Shown in pieces: positions 37,907-46,584 of a stretch of 48,208 bases of DNA. The stretch lies in NCBI GenBank assembly GCA_019637095.1, contig JAHBWG010000074.1, forward strand, positions 1 through 48,208. Reading direction: 5' to 3'. The notes beneath the pieces are model-generated. The model was not told the DNA's origin. It worked only from the letters and a program-made list of their open reading frames with translations, and did no database searches. The stretch is from Sandaracinaceae bacterium (GTDB lineage: Bacteria > Myxococcota_A > Polyangia > Polyangiales > Sandaracinaceae). Both the position numbers and the translations under genes were made by a program. Within the stretch, counting starts at the first letter, position 1. Every line of letters starts with the position of its first letter.

Positions 37907-38716
37907 TCAGAACGTCCCTTCGATCCGCGCCCCGCCCGGCAGCACGCGCAGCCGCGCGCTCGCGCGCTCTCCGCCGCCGGACCCGGCGATCCCCCACGCG
38001 AGCCCGGCGACCATCGCCGCGGCGCCGACGCCGAGGAGCACGAAGCCCGCGGCCCACATCGCCTCGGCGCCGCTCGCGACGCCCTCGAGCTCGGACCAGC
38101 GCGCGCCGTCCGGGGCGCCGGTGACCCGGCCCGCCTCGCCCGCGCCGACGCCGAGGAGCACCGCACCGGCCACGGCGAGCGCGCCGCCCGCGCCGAGCAC
38201 GATCCACGGGGCAGGATCCGCTCCGCCTCCGTCCGAGCGAGCGGCGGCGATCGCCTCGGCACGCGCCCGCGCGGCCTCGACGCGGGCCTCCGGCATCGCG
38301 GGGGCGGGCTCCTCTGCGCGGACCTCGGGCGAGCTCGCCGCGCGCACGCCCATGCCGCGCAGCACGCGCACGCGCTCCTCGACCTCGCCGCGCCGCTCGT
38401 CGTCCGGCGGCGCCTGCCGGAGGAACCCCTCGAACGCCTCGAGCGCGAGCGCGTCGTTGCCCGCCCGCAACTCGGCTTGCGCGATGTTGTAGAGCAGCGC
38501 GAAGCGCGGGGACAGCAAGTACGCGCGCCGGAACCCGCGCACTGCGGCCTCGAACTCGCCCGCGTCGTACGCGGCGCGCCCCTCCTCGAACGCGGCGCGC
38601 GCGTCCGTGTCCGCGCTGCCGCCCTGCGCGGCCGCAGGCCCCGCTGATGCGAACGTCACCACCGCCACGGCGAGCGCGACCGAGAGCCCCACACCGACCT
38701 GCCCCATGTCGGTCAT
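37907..38716 (-). CDS. Exported TPR protein with C-terminal membrane segments
   Basis: About 269 residues if the first ATG is used; a second ATG three codons later is equally possible and neither has a clear ribosome-binding site. The signal peptide ends GPAAAQ. Residues 30-105 form tetratricopeptide repeats (FEEGRAAYDAGEFEAAVRGF, then LLYNIAQAELRAGNDALALEAFEGFL). An Ala/Glu linker precedes two hydrophobic segments (WIVLGAGGALAVAGAVLLGVG and AAGFVLLGVGAAAMVAGLAWG). The end reads RIEGTF. It closely resembles 22747-23559 in plan and is likewise followed at once by a large Cys-rich lipoprotein gene. Confidence 0.72.
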   Translation of the reverse strand: MTDMGQVGVGLSVALAVAVVTFASAGPAAAQGGSADTDARAAFEEGRAAYDAGEFEAAVRGFRRAYLLSPRFALLYNIAQAELRAGNDALALEAFEGFLRQAPPDDERRGEVEERVRVLRGMGVRAASSPEVRAEEPAPAMPEARVEAARARAEAIAAARSDGGGADPAPWIVLGAGGALAVAGAVLLGVGAGEAGRVTGAPDGARWSELEGVASGAEAMWAAGFVLLGVGAAAMVAGLAWGIAGSGGGERASARLRVLPGGARIEGTF

Positions 38717-38808
38717 GGTACCACGCGGGCGGCGGCGCCAAGAAGGTACGACGCCCACGCACGTCGCGTTGCCGGGGGGCCCGTGAGCGATCACCCTCGC
38801 GCTCCACC

Positions 38809-39582
38809 ATGCGCCCGCCGACCGCCCTCGCGCTCTGGCCCTCGCCGCCCGCCGGCGAGGCCGAGCCGTGGCTCGAGCCGTTCTTCGTGGAGACGGACGC
38901 GCCGCGACCCGCCGTGCTCGTCCTGCCCGGCGGGGGCTACCGGCGGCTGATGACGGAGAAGGAAGGGAGCCGCGTCGCGGCCCGCTTCGCGGCCGCAGGC
39001 TGGCACGCCTTCGTGCTGCACTACCGCGTCGCGCCGAGCCGCTTCCCTGCGCCGCTCCACGACGCGTGGCGCGCGCTGGCGCTGGTGCGGGAGCGCGCGG
39101 CGGCGTGGCGCGTCGATCCGGGGCGCGTCGCCGCGTGCGGCTTCTCCGCCGGCGCGCACCTCGCGGGCGCGGCGGGGATCCTCGCGGGCTCGCCGAGCGA
39201 CGCAGCCCGCCCCGACGCGCTGATCCTGGGCTACCCCGTGGTGAGCGCGCTCGACATCGCCACCGAGCACGGCTCGTTCGAGGCGCTCCTCGGGCCGAGC
39301 GCGACCGCGGAGGCGCTCGCCGCCGTCTCGCTCGAGCGGCACGTCGACGCGCGCACGCCCCCGACCTTCCTCTGGCACACCGCCGAGGACGCCGTCGTCC
39401 CCGTGGAGAACAGCCTGCGGCTCGCGGCGGCGCTGAGCCGCCACGCGGTGCCGTTCGAGCTGCACGTCTACCCGCGCGGCGTGCACGGGATGGGGCTCGC
39501 GGATCGCGCCCCGCGGCTCGATCCGCACGTCGCCACGTGGTCCGGGCTCGCCATCGAGTGGCTCCGCGGCCTCGGGTTCTGA
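38809..39582 (+). CDS. Alpha/beta hydrolase (acetyl-esterase-like)
   Basis: A 257-residue hydrolase of the BD-FAE/xylan-esterase-like type. The oxyanion motif is LPGGGYRRL, the nucleophile is in GFSAGAHLAG, the acid is Asp in HTAEDAVVPVENS and the His is in YPRGVHGMGL, so the triad is complete. No signal peptide is visible. It starts at an ATG and stands alone between the divergent TPR gene (92 bp) and the convergent acyltransferase-carrier gene (16 bp). Substrate is probably an acetylated sugar or related ester, inferred from the family. Confidence 0.8.
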   Translation: MRPPTALALWPSPPAGEAEPWLEPFFVETDAPRPAVLVLPGGGYRRLMTEKEGSRVAARFAAAGWHAFVLHYRVAPSRFPAPLHDAWRALALVRERAAAWRVDPGRVAACGFSAGAHLAGAAGILAGSPSDAARPDALILGYPVVSALDIATEHGSFEALLGPSATAEALAAVSLERHVDARTPPTFLWHTAEDAVVPVENSLRLAAALSRHAVPFELHVYPRGVHGMGLADRAPRLDPHVATWSGLAIEWLRGLGF

Positions 39583-39598
39583 GGGCGGCGCGCTCTAG

Positions 39599-40564
39599 CT
39601 AGCGGCGCGCGAGGACGCGGCGCACCTCGCGCGGCGCGAGCGCGCGGTCGCTCGCGGCGAGCGGCGCGTCCTCGACGCGCGCGAGGTGGATCGAGAGCGC
39701 GCGCAGCGTGGGGAACCGGAACAGATCGGTGACCGCGAGCTCGAGCCCGAGCACCTCGGCGAGCCGGGCGCGCGTCTGGAGCGCGAGGAGGGAGTTGCCC
39801 CCCGCGTCGAAGAAGCTCTCCGTCGCGCCGATGCTCGCGCGCCCGAGCACGGCGGCCCACACGGGCGCCATCGCCCGCTCGAGCGTGTCGGGATCGCGCG
39901 GCTCGGCGCGCGCGGCTCGCCGCGCGCCCACGACCTCGGCGGGCACGCCGATCGCCGTCGCGCCGGCCGGGACGTCGTGCACGACCGAGGAGCACGCGCC
40001 CACCGTCGCGCCCTCGCCGACGCGGAGCTCGGGGAGGATCGCCGCGTTCGTGCCGACGTAGACGCCGTCCTCGAGCACGACGCGCGCGTTGAGCACGCTC
40101 CCCGCCGCGAGCACGCAGCACTCGCCGATCCGGCACTCGTGCCCGGCGACCGCGTTCATGAACAGGACCGTCCCCTCGCCTATCTCCACCTCCGGCGCGA
40201 GGATCGCGCCCTCGTAGACGATGAGCTCGCGCGCGAGCGTCGCGCCGAGCGTGTCGACGCCCGGGTGGATCAGCGTGGCGAACGGGATCCCGTACGACGC
40301 GAGCTTCGCGCGCGCCGCGCGCCGCCGCGCGGTCGTGCGCGCGACGAGGTTCGCGACCTCGTCACGCGCCGGGTCGGCGCCCGCGAGCACGTCGAAGCCG
40401 CCGACGACCTCGACCCCGAGCAGCCGCTGGCCCCAGCGGGCGCGGTCGTCGTCGAGGATCGCGAGCGAGCCCCAGCGCGACGAGCGCCGGTTGATCGTCA
40501 GCGCGAGCCGGACCCCCTCGGAGTTGCCGGCGCCGCAGAGGTAGAGCGTGCGATCGAGCGCCAT
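39599..40564 (-). CDS. PglD/NeuD-type acyltransferase fused to a carrier-protein domain
   Basis: A 321-residue protein. Residues 1-95 form a Rossmann-like domain (LCGAGNSEGVRL, then AILDDDRARWGQRLLGVEVVG) as in PglD/NeuD sugar acetyltransferases. Residues 95-215 carry left-handed beta-helix hexapeptides, with the catalytic His142 in AVAGHECRIG. Residues 225-300 form a peptidyl/acyl carrier domain with the phosphopantetheine Ser258 in FFDAGGNSLLALQ and a downstream helix VTDLFRFPTLRALSIHLA. The combination suggests an acyl group delivered by its own carrier. The gene follows the radical SAM gene after 17 bp. No NRPS, PKS or phosphopantetheinyl transferase is nearby. Substrate unknown. Confidence 0.85.
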   Translation of the reverse strand: MALDRTLYLCGAGNSEGVRLALTINRRSSRWGSLAILDDDRARWGQRLLGVEVVGGFDVLAGADPARDEVANLVARTTARRRAARAKLASYGIPFATLIHPGVDTLGATLARELIVYEGAILAPEVEIGEGTVLFMNAVAGHECRIGECCVLAAGSVLNARVVLEDGVYVGTNAAILPELRVGEGATVGACSSVVHDVPAGATAIGVPAEVVGARRAARAEPRDPDTLERAMAPVWAAVLGRASIGATESFFDAGGNSLLALQTRARLAEVLGLELAVTDLFRFPTLRALSIHLARVEDAPLAASDRALAPREVRRVLARR

Positions 40565-40581
40565 CGTCGGTCCCCCGCGCT

Positions 40582-41520
40582 TCAGGCGCCCGCCGCCCGG
40601 AGCTGCACGAGCTCCTCGTCGCTGGTGATCCGGCGCGCCGCGCCCGTCATCCAGTCCTTGCAGGTGTGACAGCGCTCGGGCAGCGCCTCGAAGTCGCGCG
40701 CGAGGTGCAGCCCCCGGTAGCGACCGAGGCGCCCCCACAGGACGTCGAGCGGCTCGTGCCACGCGTTGCCCGCGAGCTCCTCGCCCTCGGTGTCGCCGGG
40801 GCAGCGCGGCACGCGCCCGTCCCAGAAGACGTGCATCATCGTGAGCGCCCAGGGGCACGGGATCCGTTCGTCGGGCGGGATGTCGAGCGGCGTGTCGAAC
40901 TTGCCGCCCCAGCTCAGCTTGTTGCGCACCTTCAGCGTCGCGCCGCGCTCGAGCCAGTACCTCGAGTACTCCTCGCGCTCGTGCTCGTTCTCGTCCATCT
41001 CGATGAACTGCACCATGATCTCGGGGCCCCCACCGCGCCGCGCGCGCGCCGCGAGGAGGCGCTCGACGTTGCCGTAGACGACGTCGCGCTTGGCGCCGAC
41101 GCGGATCGCCTCGAACACGGGCGCCGAGAAGCCGTCGATGCCGAACACGATGCGCTTGATCCCCGAGTCGAGGATCGGCGCGTCGAGATCGGGCGTCAGG
41201 TACATCCCGTTCGTGTTGATGCTGATCGACTCGAGCCCGACCTCACGACCGTAGGCGATCATGCGCAAGAGGAGCTGCGGCTCGAGCAGGGGCTCACCGC
41301 AGAACGAGAACCACACCTCGGTCCGCGGCGAGCGCGCCGCGACCTGGACCGCGCAGCGCTGCCACAGCTCGAAGGGCATGACGCCCTTGGGCCGCTTCAT
41401 CTGCGGGTGGTGACACATCGAGCAAGCCAGGTTGCAGTCTGCGCAGAGCTCCACGGCGAACCGCGTCGGGAACGCGATCTCCTTGAGCGTGGGCGCGATG
41501 CGGTCGAGCTCCGGATCCAT
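40582..41520 (-). CDS. Radical SAM/SPASM-domain enzyme
   Basis: A 312-residue radical SAM protein. The [4Fe-4S]-SAM motif is C29-NLA-C33-SM-C36 within LCADCNLACSMCHHP. Next come the SAM-contact region WFSFCGEPLLEP and SINTNGMYLT. The C-terminal part has extra cysteines (IPCPW, RCPGD and CHTCKDW) typical of a SPASM/twitch auxiliary-cluster domain. The ATG at 41520 was preferred over ATG 41529 because the GAGGAGG on the minus strand sits at a suitable distance upstream. It is co-directional with the acyltransferase-carrier gene 17 bp downstream. An FNR-type box is found in front of it. The substrate could be a sugar, amino acid or carrier-bound intermediate; this is open. Confidence 0.88.
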   Translation of the reverse strand: MDPELDRIAPTLKEIAFPTRFAVELCADCNLACSMCHHPQMKRPKGVMPFELWQRCAVQVAARSPRTEVWFSFCGEPLLEPQLLLRMIAYGREVGLESISINTNGMYLTPDLDAPILDSGIKRIVFGIDGFSAPVFEAIRVGAKRDVVYGNVERLLAARARRGGGPEIMVQFIEMDENEHEREEYSRYWLERGATLKVRNKLSWGGKFDTPLDIPPDERIPCPWALTMMHVFWDGRVPRCPGDTEGEELAGNAWHEPLDVLWGRLGRYRGLHLARDFEALPERCHTCKDWMTGAARRITSDEELVQLRAAGA

Positions 41521-41592
41521 GCGACGCATCCTCCTCGCGTCCGCGGTCGTTGCGGGCGTGCCGTCGTTTTAAGACCCGGGCGGACGCACCCG

Positions 41593-41606
41593 TTGATCCG
41601 CGTCAA
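41593..41606 (-). promoter_or_regulatory. FNR/CRP-type box before the radical SAM operon
   Basis: TTGATCCGCGTCAA at 41593-41606 matches the FNR consensus TTGAT-N4-ATCAA at nine of ten bases. It lies 73-86 bases upstream of the radical SAM ATG. On the minus strand a TCTTAAAA -10-like sequence (41574-41567) lies about 30 bases from the box centre, as expected of a class II activated promoter. Oxygen- or redox-dependent control is inferred. Confidence 0.55.
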
Positions 41607-41649
41607 TGCCGTGTGGGCGGAGGGGTCACCTCGGGGCCGGCGCGCCTCG

Positions 41650-43110
41650 CTACTCGCCGCGCTCGTCCTCGGCGTAGCTCTCGCGCGAGACCCACCGGCT
41701 CTCGGGGTGCCGCCGCCGCCGGTGGCACGTGACCTGGGGCGGGCGCTGGCGCGGGTTGGTCCAGTCCGCGCGGTGCACGGCGCCCATCCGCCCGTCTCGG
41801 TGCCGGACGCCCGGGCGGAAGAGCGGGCCCGGATCGCAGTTCTGGCCGTCGTGGATCAGCTCGAAGTGCACGTGCGGGCCGCGCGAGATTCCCGTCGAGC
41901 CGACCTCGCCGACGATGCCGCCGCGGGGCACCTGCTCGCCGGCGACGACCGAGTTCGCCGAGTTGTGCGCGTACATCGTGACCCAGCCGCCCGGATGGAC
42001 GAGGAGCACCATGTTGCCGTAGCCCGGCACCTCGTCGCCCGCGTAGCCGACGATGCCCTCCGCGGCGGCGCGCACGTTCCAGCCGATGCGTCCCATGATG
42101 TCGACGGCGAGGTGGTAGCCGCCCGCGCCCGAGCCGAAGCCGCGCACGAACCAGCCGTTGGCGATCGGCCAGCGCAGGTGCCCGGGCAGCCGCCCGCGGC
42201 CGGCCGCCGCCACCCACCGCGGCTCGAGCTGCCCGCGAAGGAGCTTGCTCGCCGTGTCGCGCGACCCGAGCCCGAGGCTCCGCGCGCGCGCGGCGGCCCG
42301 CACCTGCCGCGCCGAGAGCTGGCGCCGCACCCGCCCCCCCGCGTCGCGCTCGACGCCCGGGATCCAGAGCCGCGCGCCGTCGCGCAAGCTCCGCACTCCG
42401 TCCTCGTCGAGCCCGTTCGAAGCCATGATCTCGGCGACGCTCACCCCGAACGTCCCCGCGAGGTCCCAGATCGTCTCGCCGCGGCTCACGGTGTGCGAGA
42501 ACCCGCGGCGCGGCGGCGCGGCGGCGCGCGCGGCCTCGCGATCCCCCTGCACGCGGTCCACCTGTCGCTGCGTCGCGCCGGGGATCACGAGCGCGCGGCC
42601 CGGCCGCAGGCGGCGCACCGCCTCGTCGTCGAGCGCGTTGCGCTCCATGATCGCCTCGAGCGTCGCGTCGTAGAGCCGGGCGACGTCCCAGAGCGTCTCG
42701 CCGTCCCCGAGCCGGTGATACGCGCCGTCGGCGAGCGGCGGCAGCTCCTCGGGCTCGGGCGGCGCCGCGGGAGCGGCGGCGATGGGCGCGCTCGCGCCGG
42801 GGATCCGCAGGCGCTGCCCGGCGCGGAGCCGGCGCAGGTCGCGCGGCCGCATCGCGTTCGCGCTCATGATGTCGGCCACCGGCACGCCGTAGGTGCGCGC
42901 GATCACCCAGAGGGTCTGCCCCTCCTCGACGACGTGGTCGACGCCGGGAGGCAGCTCGGCCACCTCCGGCGCCGCGGGCTCCTCGGCCTCCGCGGCGTCG
43001 TCGACCTCGACAGGCGCCGCCTCCGCGGGGCCCGGATCCTCGGACGGCGGCTCTTCGCACGCGAGCGCGGCGAGGACCGCGAGCGCGACGGCGGCGCGGG
43101 CGATCGTCAT
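41650..43110 (-). CDS. LysM/M23 metallopeptidase lipoprotein
   Basis: A 486-residue envelope protein. The signal peptide ends in a lipobox LAALAC. There are three LysM-type peptidoglycan-binding repeats (about residues 57-105, 130-180 and 205-253, with VVEEGQTLWVIARTYGV, LGDGETLWDVARLYDA and VSRGETIWDLAGTFGV). The C-terminal M23 (LytM/NlpD-like) domain has the zinc motifs GYHLAVDI (HxxxD, near residue 335) and HVHFEL (HxH, near residue 412). All three metal-ligand residues are present, so it may be an active endopeptidase or an amidase activator like NlpD. Final 50 residues are Arg-rich. Periplasmic, cell-wall remodelling. Confidence 0.9.
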   Translation of the reverse strand: MTIARAAVALAVLAALACEEPPSEDPGPAEAAPVEVDDAAEAEEPAAPEVAELPPGVDHVVEEGQTLWVIARTYGVPVADIMSANAMRPRDLRRLRAGQRLRIPGASAPIAAAPAAPPEPEELPPLADGAYHRLGDGETLWDVARLYDATLEAIMERNALDDEAVRRLRPGRALVIPGATQRQVDRVQGDREAARAAAPPRRGFSHTVSRGETIWDLAGTFGVSVAEIMASNGLDEDGVRSLRDGARLWIPGVERDAGGRVRRQLSARQVRAAARARSLGLGSRDTASKLLRGQLEPRWVAAAGRGRLPGHLRWPIANGWFVRGFGSGAGGYHLAVDIMGRIGWNVRAAAEGIVGYAGDEVPGYGNMVLLVHPGGWVTMYAHNSANSVVAGEQVPRGGIVGEVGSTGISRGPHVHFELIHDGQNCDPGPLFRPGVRHRDGRMGAVHRADWTNPRQRPPQVTCHRRRRHPESRWVSRESYAEDERGE

Positions 43111-43218
43111 CGGCCGGGGAACCTAGTGCATGCGCGGCCGCTCCGCTAATCGCCGCGCGCAGCGCTTGCGCGGCGCGCCGCTGGGAATAGCTGACGAGGT
43201 GACCAGGGAGGAACAGCC

Positions 43219-43812
43219 ATGACCGAGCCCACGCGCAAGCCCTACAAGATCGTGGTCGGCGTCGACTTCGAGGCCACCGGGGACGTCGCGCTCGCGGACG
43301 CGCTCCGGCTCTTGCGCGAGCACCCGAACGACGAGCTCCACGCGGCGTTCGTGGTGCGGCGCGCCAAGAAGACGTTCAGCGCGGCCGAGCTCGCGCAGCT
43401 CGAGCGCGAGATGGCCTCGGCCTCCGAGCGCCTCGAGGCGCGCGTGCAGAACCTCTGCGAGGCGATCTTCCCCGGCGAGAGCTGGGAGCAGGCCGTGCAC
43501 TTCCACGTCCGCCTCGGCGACGCGGCCGAGCAGCTCCTGCAGGTCGCCATCGACTACGACGCGGACCTGCTCGTCGTCGGGACCCACGCGCGCAAGGGCG
43601 TCGAGAAGCTCCTGCTCGGCTCGGTCGCGCAGCGGCTCATCGAGACGGCGTGCCTGCCCGTGCTCGTCGCGCGCGAGAAGCACTTCGAGGGGCGGCGCAC
43701 CTCGGACCGCGCCGAGGCGGCGCGGCCGGGCGAGCTCCTCGAGGACGCGTCGCACCGCACCGTGCAGCTCGGCTTCGGTCGCCGCTCGAGCCACATCTCG
43801 GGGCTCCTGTAG
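43219..43812 (+). CDS. Universal stress protein UspA family
   Basis: A 197-residue cytoplasmic protein with one Usp domain. The start is VVGVDFEATGDVAL, and the nucleotide-binding loop GTHARKGVEKLLLGSVAQRLIETACLPVLVAR matches the ATP-binding G-2x-G-9x-G(S/T) pattern. The C-terminal 45 residues are polar and extra to the domain. The ATG has AGGGAGG at 43205-43211, seven bases upstream. The gene stands alone between two minus-strand envelope genes. No clear promoter is seen in the 108 bp in front. Confidence 0.9.
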   Translation: MTEPTRKPYKIVVGVDFEATGDVALADALRLLREHPNDELHAAFVVRRAKKTFSAAELAQLEREMASASERLEARVQNLCEAIFPGESWEQAVHFHVRLGDAAEQLLQVAIDYDADLLVVGTHARKGVEKLLLGSVAQRLIETACLPVLVAREKHFEGRRTSDRAEAARPGELLEDASHRTVQLGFGRRSSHISGLL

Positions 43813-43873
43813 GATCGCAACGCGCGTTGCCCTGGCGGCGCGCGCGCCCTTCGCCGCGCTCCATCGGAGGCGC

Positions 43874-45421
43874 TCAATCGCAGAGCGCCGCGAAGTGGAG
43901 CGCGGTCCCGCTGCGGAGCACGACGGCGGTGGTGCGGCCCTGCCGCGCCGCGCGCGCGGTCGTGGGATCCGCGCCCGCGACGGTGAGCGTCTCGAGCGGA
44001 CCGACCGCGCCCGCGGCGTCCACGCGCGCGGTCGTGAGCTCGGCGCTCGGCCAGAGCGCGCGGAACGATCCGTCCGCGCCGGCCGTCACGCTCACGCGGC
44101 CGGGCGCCGCCCCGCCGAGGTCCCCCCGCATCACGACGGTGGTCAGCCCGGCGTCGAGGAGCGCGAAGCTCGCGCGGCGCGCGGCGGCGTCGCCGTTCAC
44201 GTAGACGAGCGCGACGCGCCCGTCGGAGAGCTCGGCGACCCCGACCGAGACGCAGGCCACGTCGGCCGGCACGGGGGACGGCGCGGCCGCGCCACCGCCC
44301 GGCGCGATCGCGATCACGTCGCAGCGCCCCGCCGTCGCGCCGTCGGTCAGCGCCGCGAGCGCGCCGCCGCTCGCGCGCGGCGCGAGCGCGACGTCGCGGT
44401 TCTCCGCCGAGCGGAACACCACCGCCGAGGCGCCACTCGCCGCCATGCGCCGCACGACGAGGGGGTCGCCGAGCCCCTGCTCGTCGTGGGCGATGAGCGC
44501 GTCGCCGCCCAGCGCCGCGGCGACGCCGCGCTGCCGGAGCGAGCCGAGGAGGAAGTCCGGCGTCACCGCGCCCGCGATCGCGTCGCGCACGACGTGCCGA
44601 TCCACCCGCGCCAGATCGTTGCGCCACACCGCCACGAGCGCGTCGTCGGTGCCCGGCGGCACGACCGCGGCGATACCGTTCGCGCCTACCCCCGTCGACA
44701 GCGGCGCGCGCGCGGTCACGCCGGTCCCGTCGAGCGCGAACGTGTCGAGCGCGACGCCGGTGTCGGTGCTGGCGAGCAGCAGCCACTCGCGCGCGGCGGG
44801 GCGCGGGGCGACCTCGAACCCGACCGCGTTGCCCGCGCGGATCACGAGCGGCGCGACCGGCGTGCACTCGCCCGACGGCGGGCTCGCGTCGGCACCTCCG
44901 CCCGCCCCGCCGTCACGCAGCTCATCGCCCGGCCGGACCGGCGAGAGCGACTCGGGTGGCAGCTCGGGCACGACCTCGCAGACGCCCGCGCCCGGATCGC
45001 ACGTCTGCGGCTCCGGGCACTCGACCATGCGGCAGCGTGCGCCGAGGAACATCGGCACCCGCAGCGTCTGACCCGCGAGGAACCCCGTCCGCACCGCGCG
45101 CGAGACGAGGGGGGCGGCGCCTGGCGCGGGCTCGTCGCAGCTCGGCCACGCCTCGGCGCGGATCTCCACGCGGCGCGACGCGTCGCCGTCCGGCGGCACG
45201 ACGCCGAACGAGAACGGCACCGCGACGAGCCCCGGGACGTCGAACATCCGCCGGTCGCCCTGGACGAGCGCGCCGCCCTCGACGCGCGAGACGACCACCC
45301 CGACGCACGCGTACTCGCTCGGCGCGAGGTCGGAGTCGACGACGACGACGAGCTGCGTCGCGGGCTGCGTACACGCGGCGAGCAGCGCGGCGGCGAGCGC
45401 GCCGTGGAGCGACCGCCTCAC
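43874..45421 (-). CDS. Lipoprotein with Cys cluster, paired with a PEGA protein
   Basis: A 515-residue lipoprotein. The signal peptide ends in the lipobox ALLAAC. The N-terminal beta domain (residues 20-145) includes QLVVVVDSDLAPSEYACVGVVV and VRTGFLAGQTLRVPMFLG, ending in CRMVECPEPQTCDPGAGVCEV. The rest is beta-rich with repeated short Val/Ala strands (about 350 residues), possibly a propeller, and no recognised family. The GTG start overlaps the upstream gene's TGA (GTGA), so translation is coupled. The N-terminal domain resembles that of 31929-33110. Envelope role unknown. Confidence 0.72.
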   Translation of the reverse strand: MRRSLHGALAAALLAACTQPATQLVVVVDSDLAPSEYACVGVVVSRVEGGALVQGDRRMFDVPGLVAVPFSFGVVPPDGDASRRVEIRAEAWPSCDEPAPGAAPLVSRAVRTGFLAGQTLRVPMFLGARCRMVECPEPQTCDPGAGVCEVVPELPPESLSPVRPGDELRDGGAGGGADASPPSGECTPVAPLVIRAGNAVGFEVAPRPAAREWLLLASTDTGVALDTFALDGTGVTARAPLSTGVGANGIAAVVPPGTDDALVAVWRNDLARVDRHVVRDAIAGAVTPDFLLGSLRQRGVAAALGGDALIAHDEQGLGDPLVVRRMAASGASAVVFRSAENRDVALAPRASGGALAALTDGATAGRCDVIAIAPGGGAAAPSPVPADVACVSVGVAELSDGRVALVYVNGDAAARRASFALLDAGLTTVVMRGDLGGAAPGRVSVTAGADGSFRALWPSAELTTARVDAAGAVGPLETLTVAGADPTTARAARQGRTTAVVLRSGTALHFAALCD

Positions 45422-46389
45422 GGGAGCGTCCCCTCGAGCAGCGGGACGATGACGGTGTTGCTCGTGCCGCCGTACGGCGCCTCGGTGGTGCTCCCGAAGA
45501 CGACGCCGAGCGCGATGCCGACCGCGGCGAGCACCGCGACGCCGCCGCCGACCACCCCCCAGAACGCAGGGCTCGCGACGAGGTCCTCGCCCGGAGGGAG
45601 CGGCTCGAGGGCGGCGTCGACCGTGAGGCGCGCGCCCGGCGCGAGCTCGACGTCGCGTTCGAACGGCACGTGCCCCTCCGCGGTGATCCCGAGCGCGTGC
45701 GCCCCGGGGGCGAGCGAGAGCTCGAGCGCCCCGACGCCGCGCTCGACTCCGTCGACGGCGACGCGCGCGCTCGCGATCGAGGGGACGACGCGCAGCGTCG
45801 CGTCGAGCGGGCGGAGCGCGACGTCGTGTCGCTCGATGCCGGGCTCGAGCGTGAAGCGCGCCTCTTCGTGGCCCTCGGCGCGCACGACCACCGCGCGCGG
45901 GCCGGGGTCGAGCACCGCGAGGCGCTCGGGCCCCGCGCCCTCGAGGATGGCGCCATCGATCTCGACGATCGCGTCGGCAGGCGCGATGCGCAGCGTCACG
46001 CGGCGGAGCAGCGCGGCGGCCTGCGCGCGGAGCTCCGCCGCGCTCGCGAGCAGGCGAGCGTGCTCGCGCGGGGTGGCGATCGCCTCGAGCTCGTCGAGGG
46101 CCGCGAGCACCTCGCGCGCGCGGCCGAGCCGCACCAGCGTCGTGGCGACGTTGAAGACGGTGGACGGACGGTTCGCGAGCGCGCGCGAGCGCTGGAACGC
46201 GTCGAGCGCCTCGACCCAGCGCTCCGCCTCGGCGGCGCGGCGCCCCTCCTCGAAGAGCGCGCGCGCCCGCGCCTCGTCCACGCGCGACGGCGCCTGCGCG
46301 CTCGCCGCGCCGGGGAAGAGGGCACAGAGCGCGGCCAGCGTGGCGGCGAGGCACCCCCCGACGAACGGCACGGGTCGAGCTCGGCGCAT
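45418..46389 (-). CDS. Exported TPR and PEGA-domain membrane protein
   Basis: A 323-residue protein. Signal peptide ending GAASAQA. Residues 35-120 have a tetratricopeptide-like helical repeat (FEEGRRAAEAERWVEALDAFQ). Then two PEGA-type beta repeats follow (ITLRIAPADAIVEIDGAIL-like and ATLRVVPSIASARVAVDGVERG), a Gly/Val-rich membrane helix (FWGVVGGGVAVLAAVGIALGVVF) and a terminal LLEGTLP. ATG start, 195 bp from the divergent cytochrome-like gene. Its stop overlaps the lipoprotein start. Third member of the TPR-protein/lipoprotein pairs in the window. Confidence 0.7.
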   Translation of the reverse strand: MRRARPVPFVGGCLAATLAALCALFPGAASAQAPSRVDEARARALFEEGRRAAEAERWVEALDAFQRSRALANRPSTVFNVATTLVRLGRAREVLAALDELEAIATPREHARLLASAAELRAQAAALLRRVTLRIAPADAIVEIDGAILEGAGPERLAVLDPGPRAVVVRAEGHEEARFTLEPGIERHDVALRPLDATLRVVPSIASARVAVDGVERGVGALELSLAPGAHALGITAEGHVPFERDVELAPGARLTVDAALEPLPPGEDLVASPAFWGVVGGGVAVLAAVGIALGVVFGSTTEAPYGGTSNTVIVPLLEGTLP

Positions 46390-46398
46390 CGGTCGACC

Positions 46399-46428
46399 AC
46401 GCTAACGGAGCGCGTCACGCAGAGTCAA
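46399..46428 (-). promoter_or_regulatory. Weak candidate promoter for the PEGA-protein gene
   Basis: On the minus strand TTGACT (46428-46423) matches five of six -35 bases. TAGCGT (46404-46399) is 18 bp further and matches only three of six -10 bases. It would put transcription start almost at the ATG. Tentative. Confidence 0.25.
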
Positions 46429-46584
46429 CGGGCGCGGCCGGAGCGGCCCGCGAGCGGCCCCGATGGCCTCGACGCGCGCTCGCGAGGTGACGCGCCTGTC
46501 CCTCGACGAGTGACAGCGCGCCTCGCGGGGCGCGGCGCGCGGAGTCTGGCGCGCCACGGTACGCGCCTTGCGGTGGCCGGGGGC

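Noticed and set aside
35238-38492. Very long plus-strand open frame opposite the Gly/Cys-rich lipoprotein and the TPR gene
   Set aside because: It is antisense to two genes with signal peptides and domain motifs. Its translation is Arg/Ala-rich and lacks any recognisable motif, the usual shadow effect in DNA this rich in G and C.
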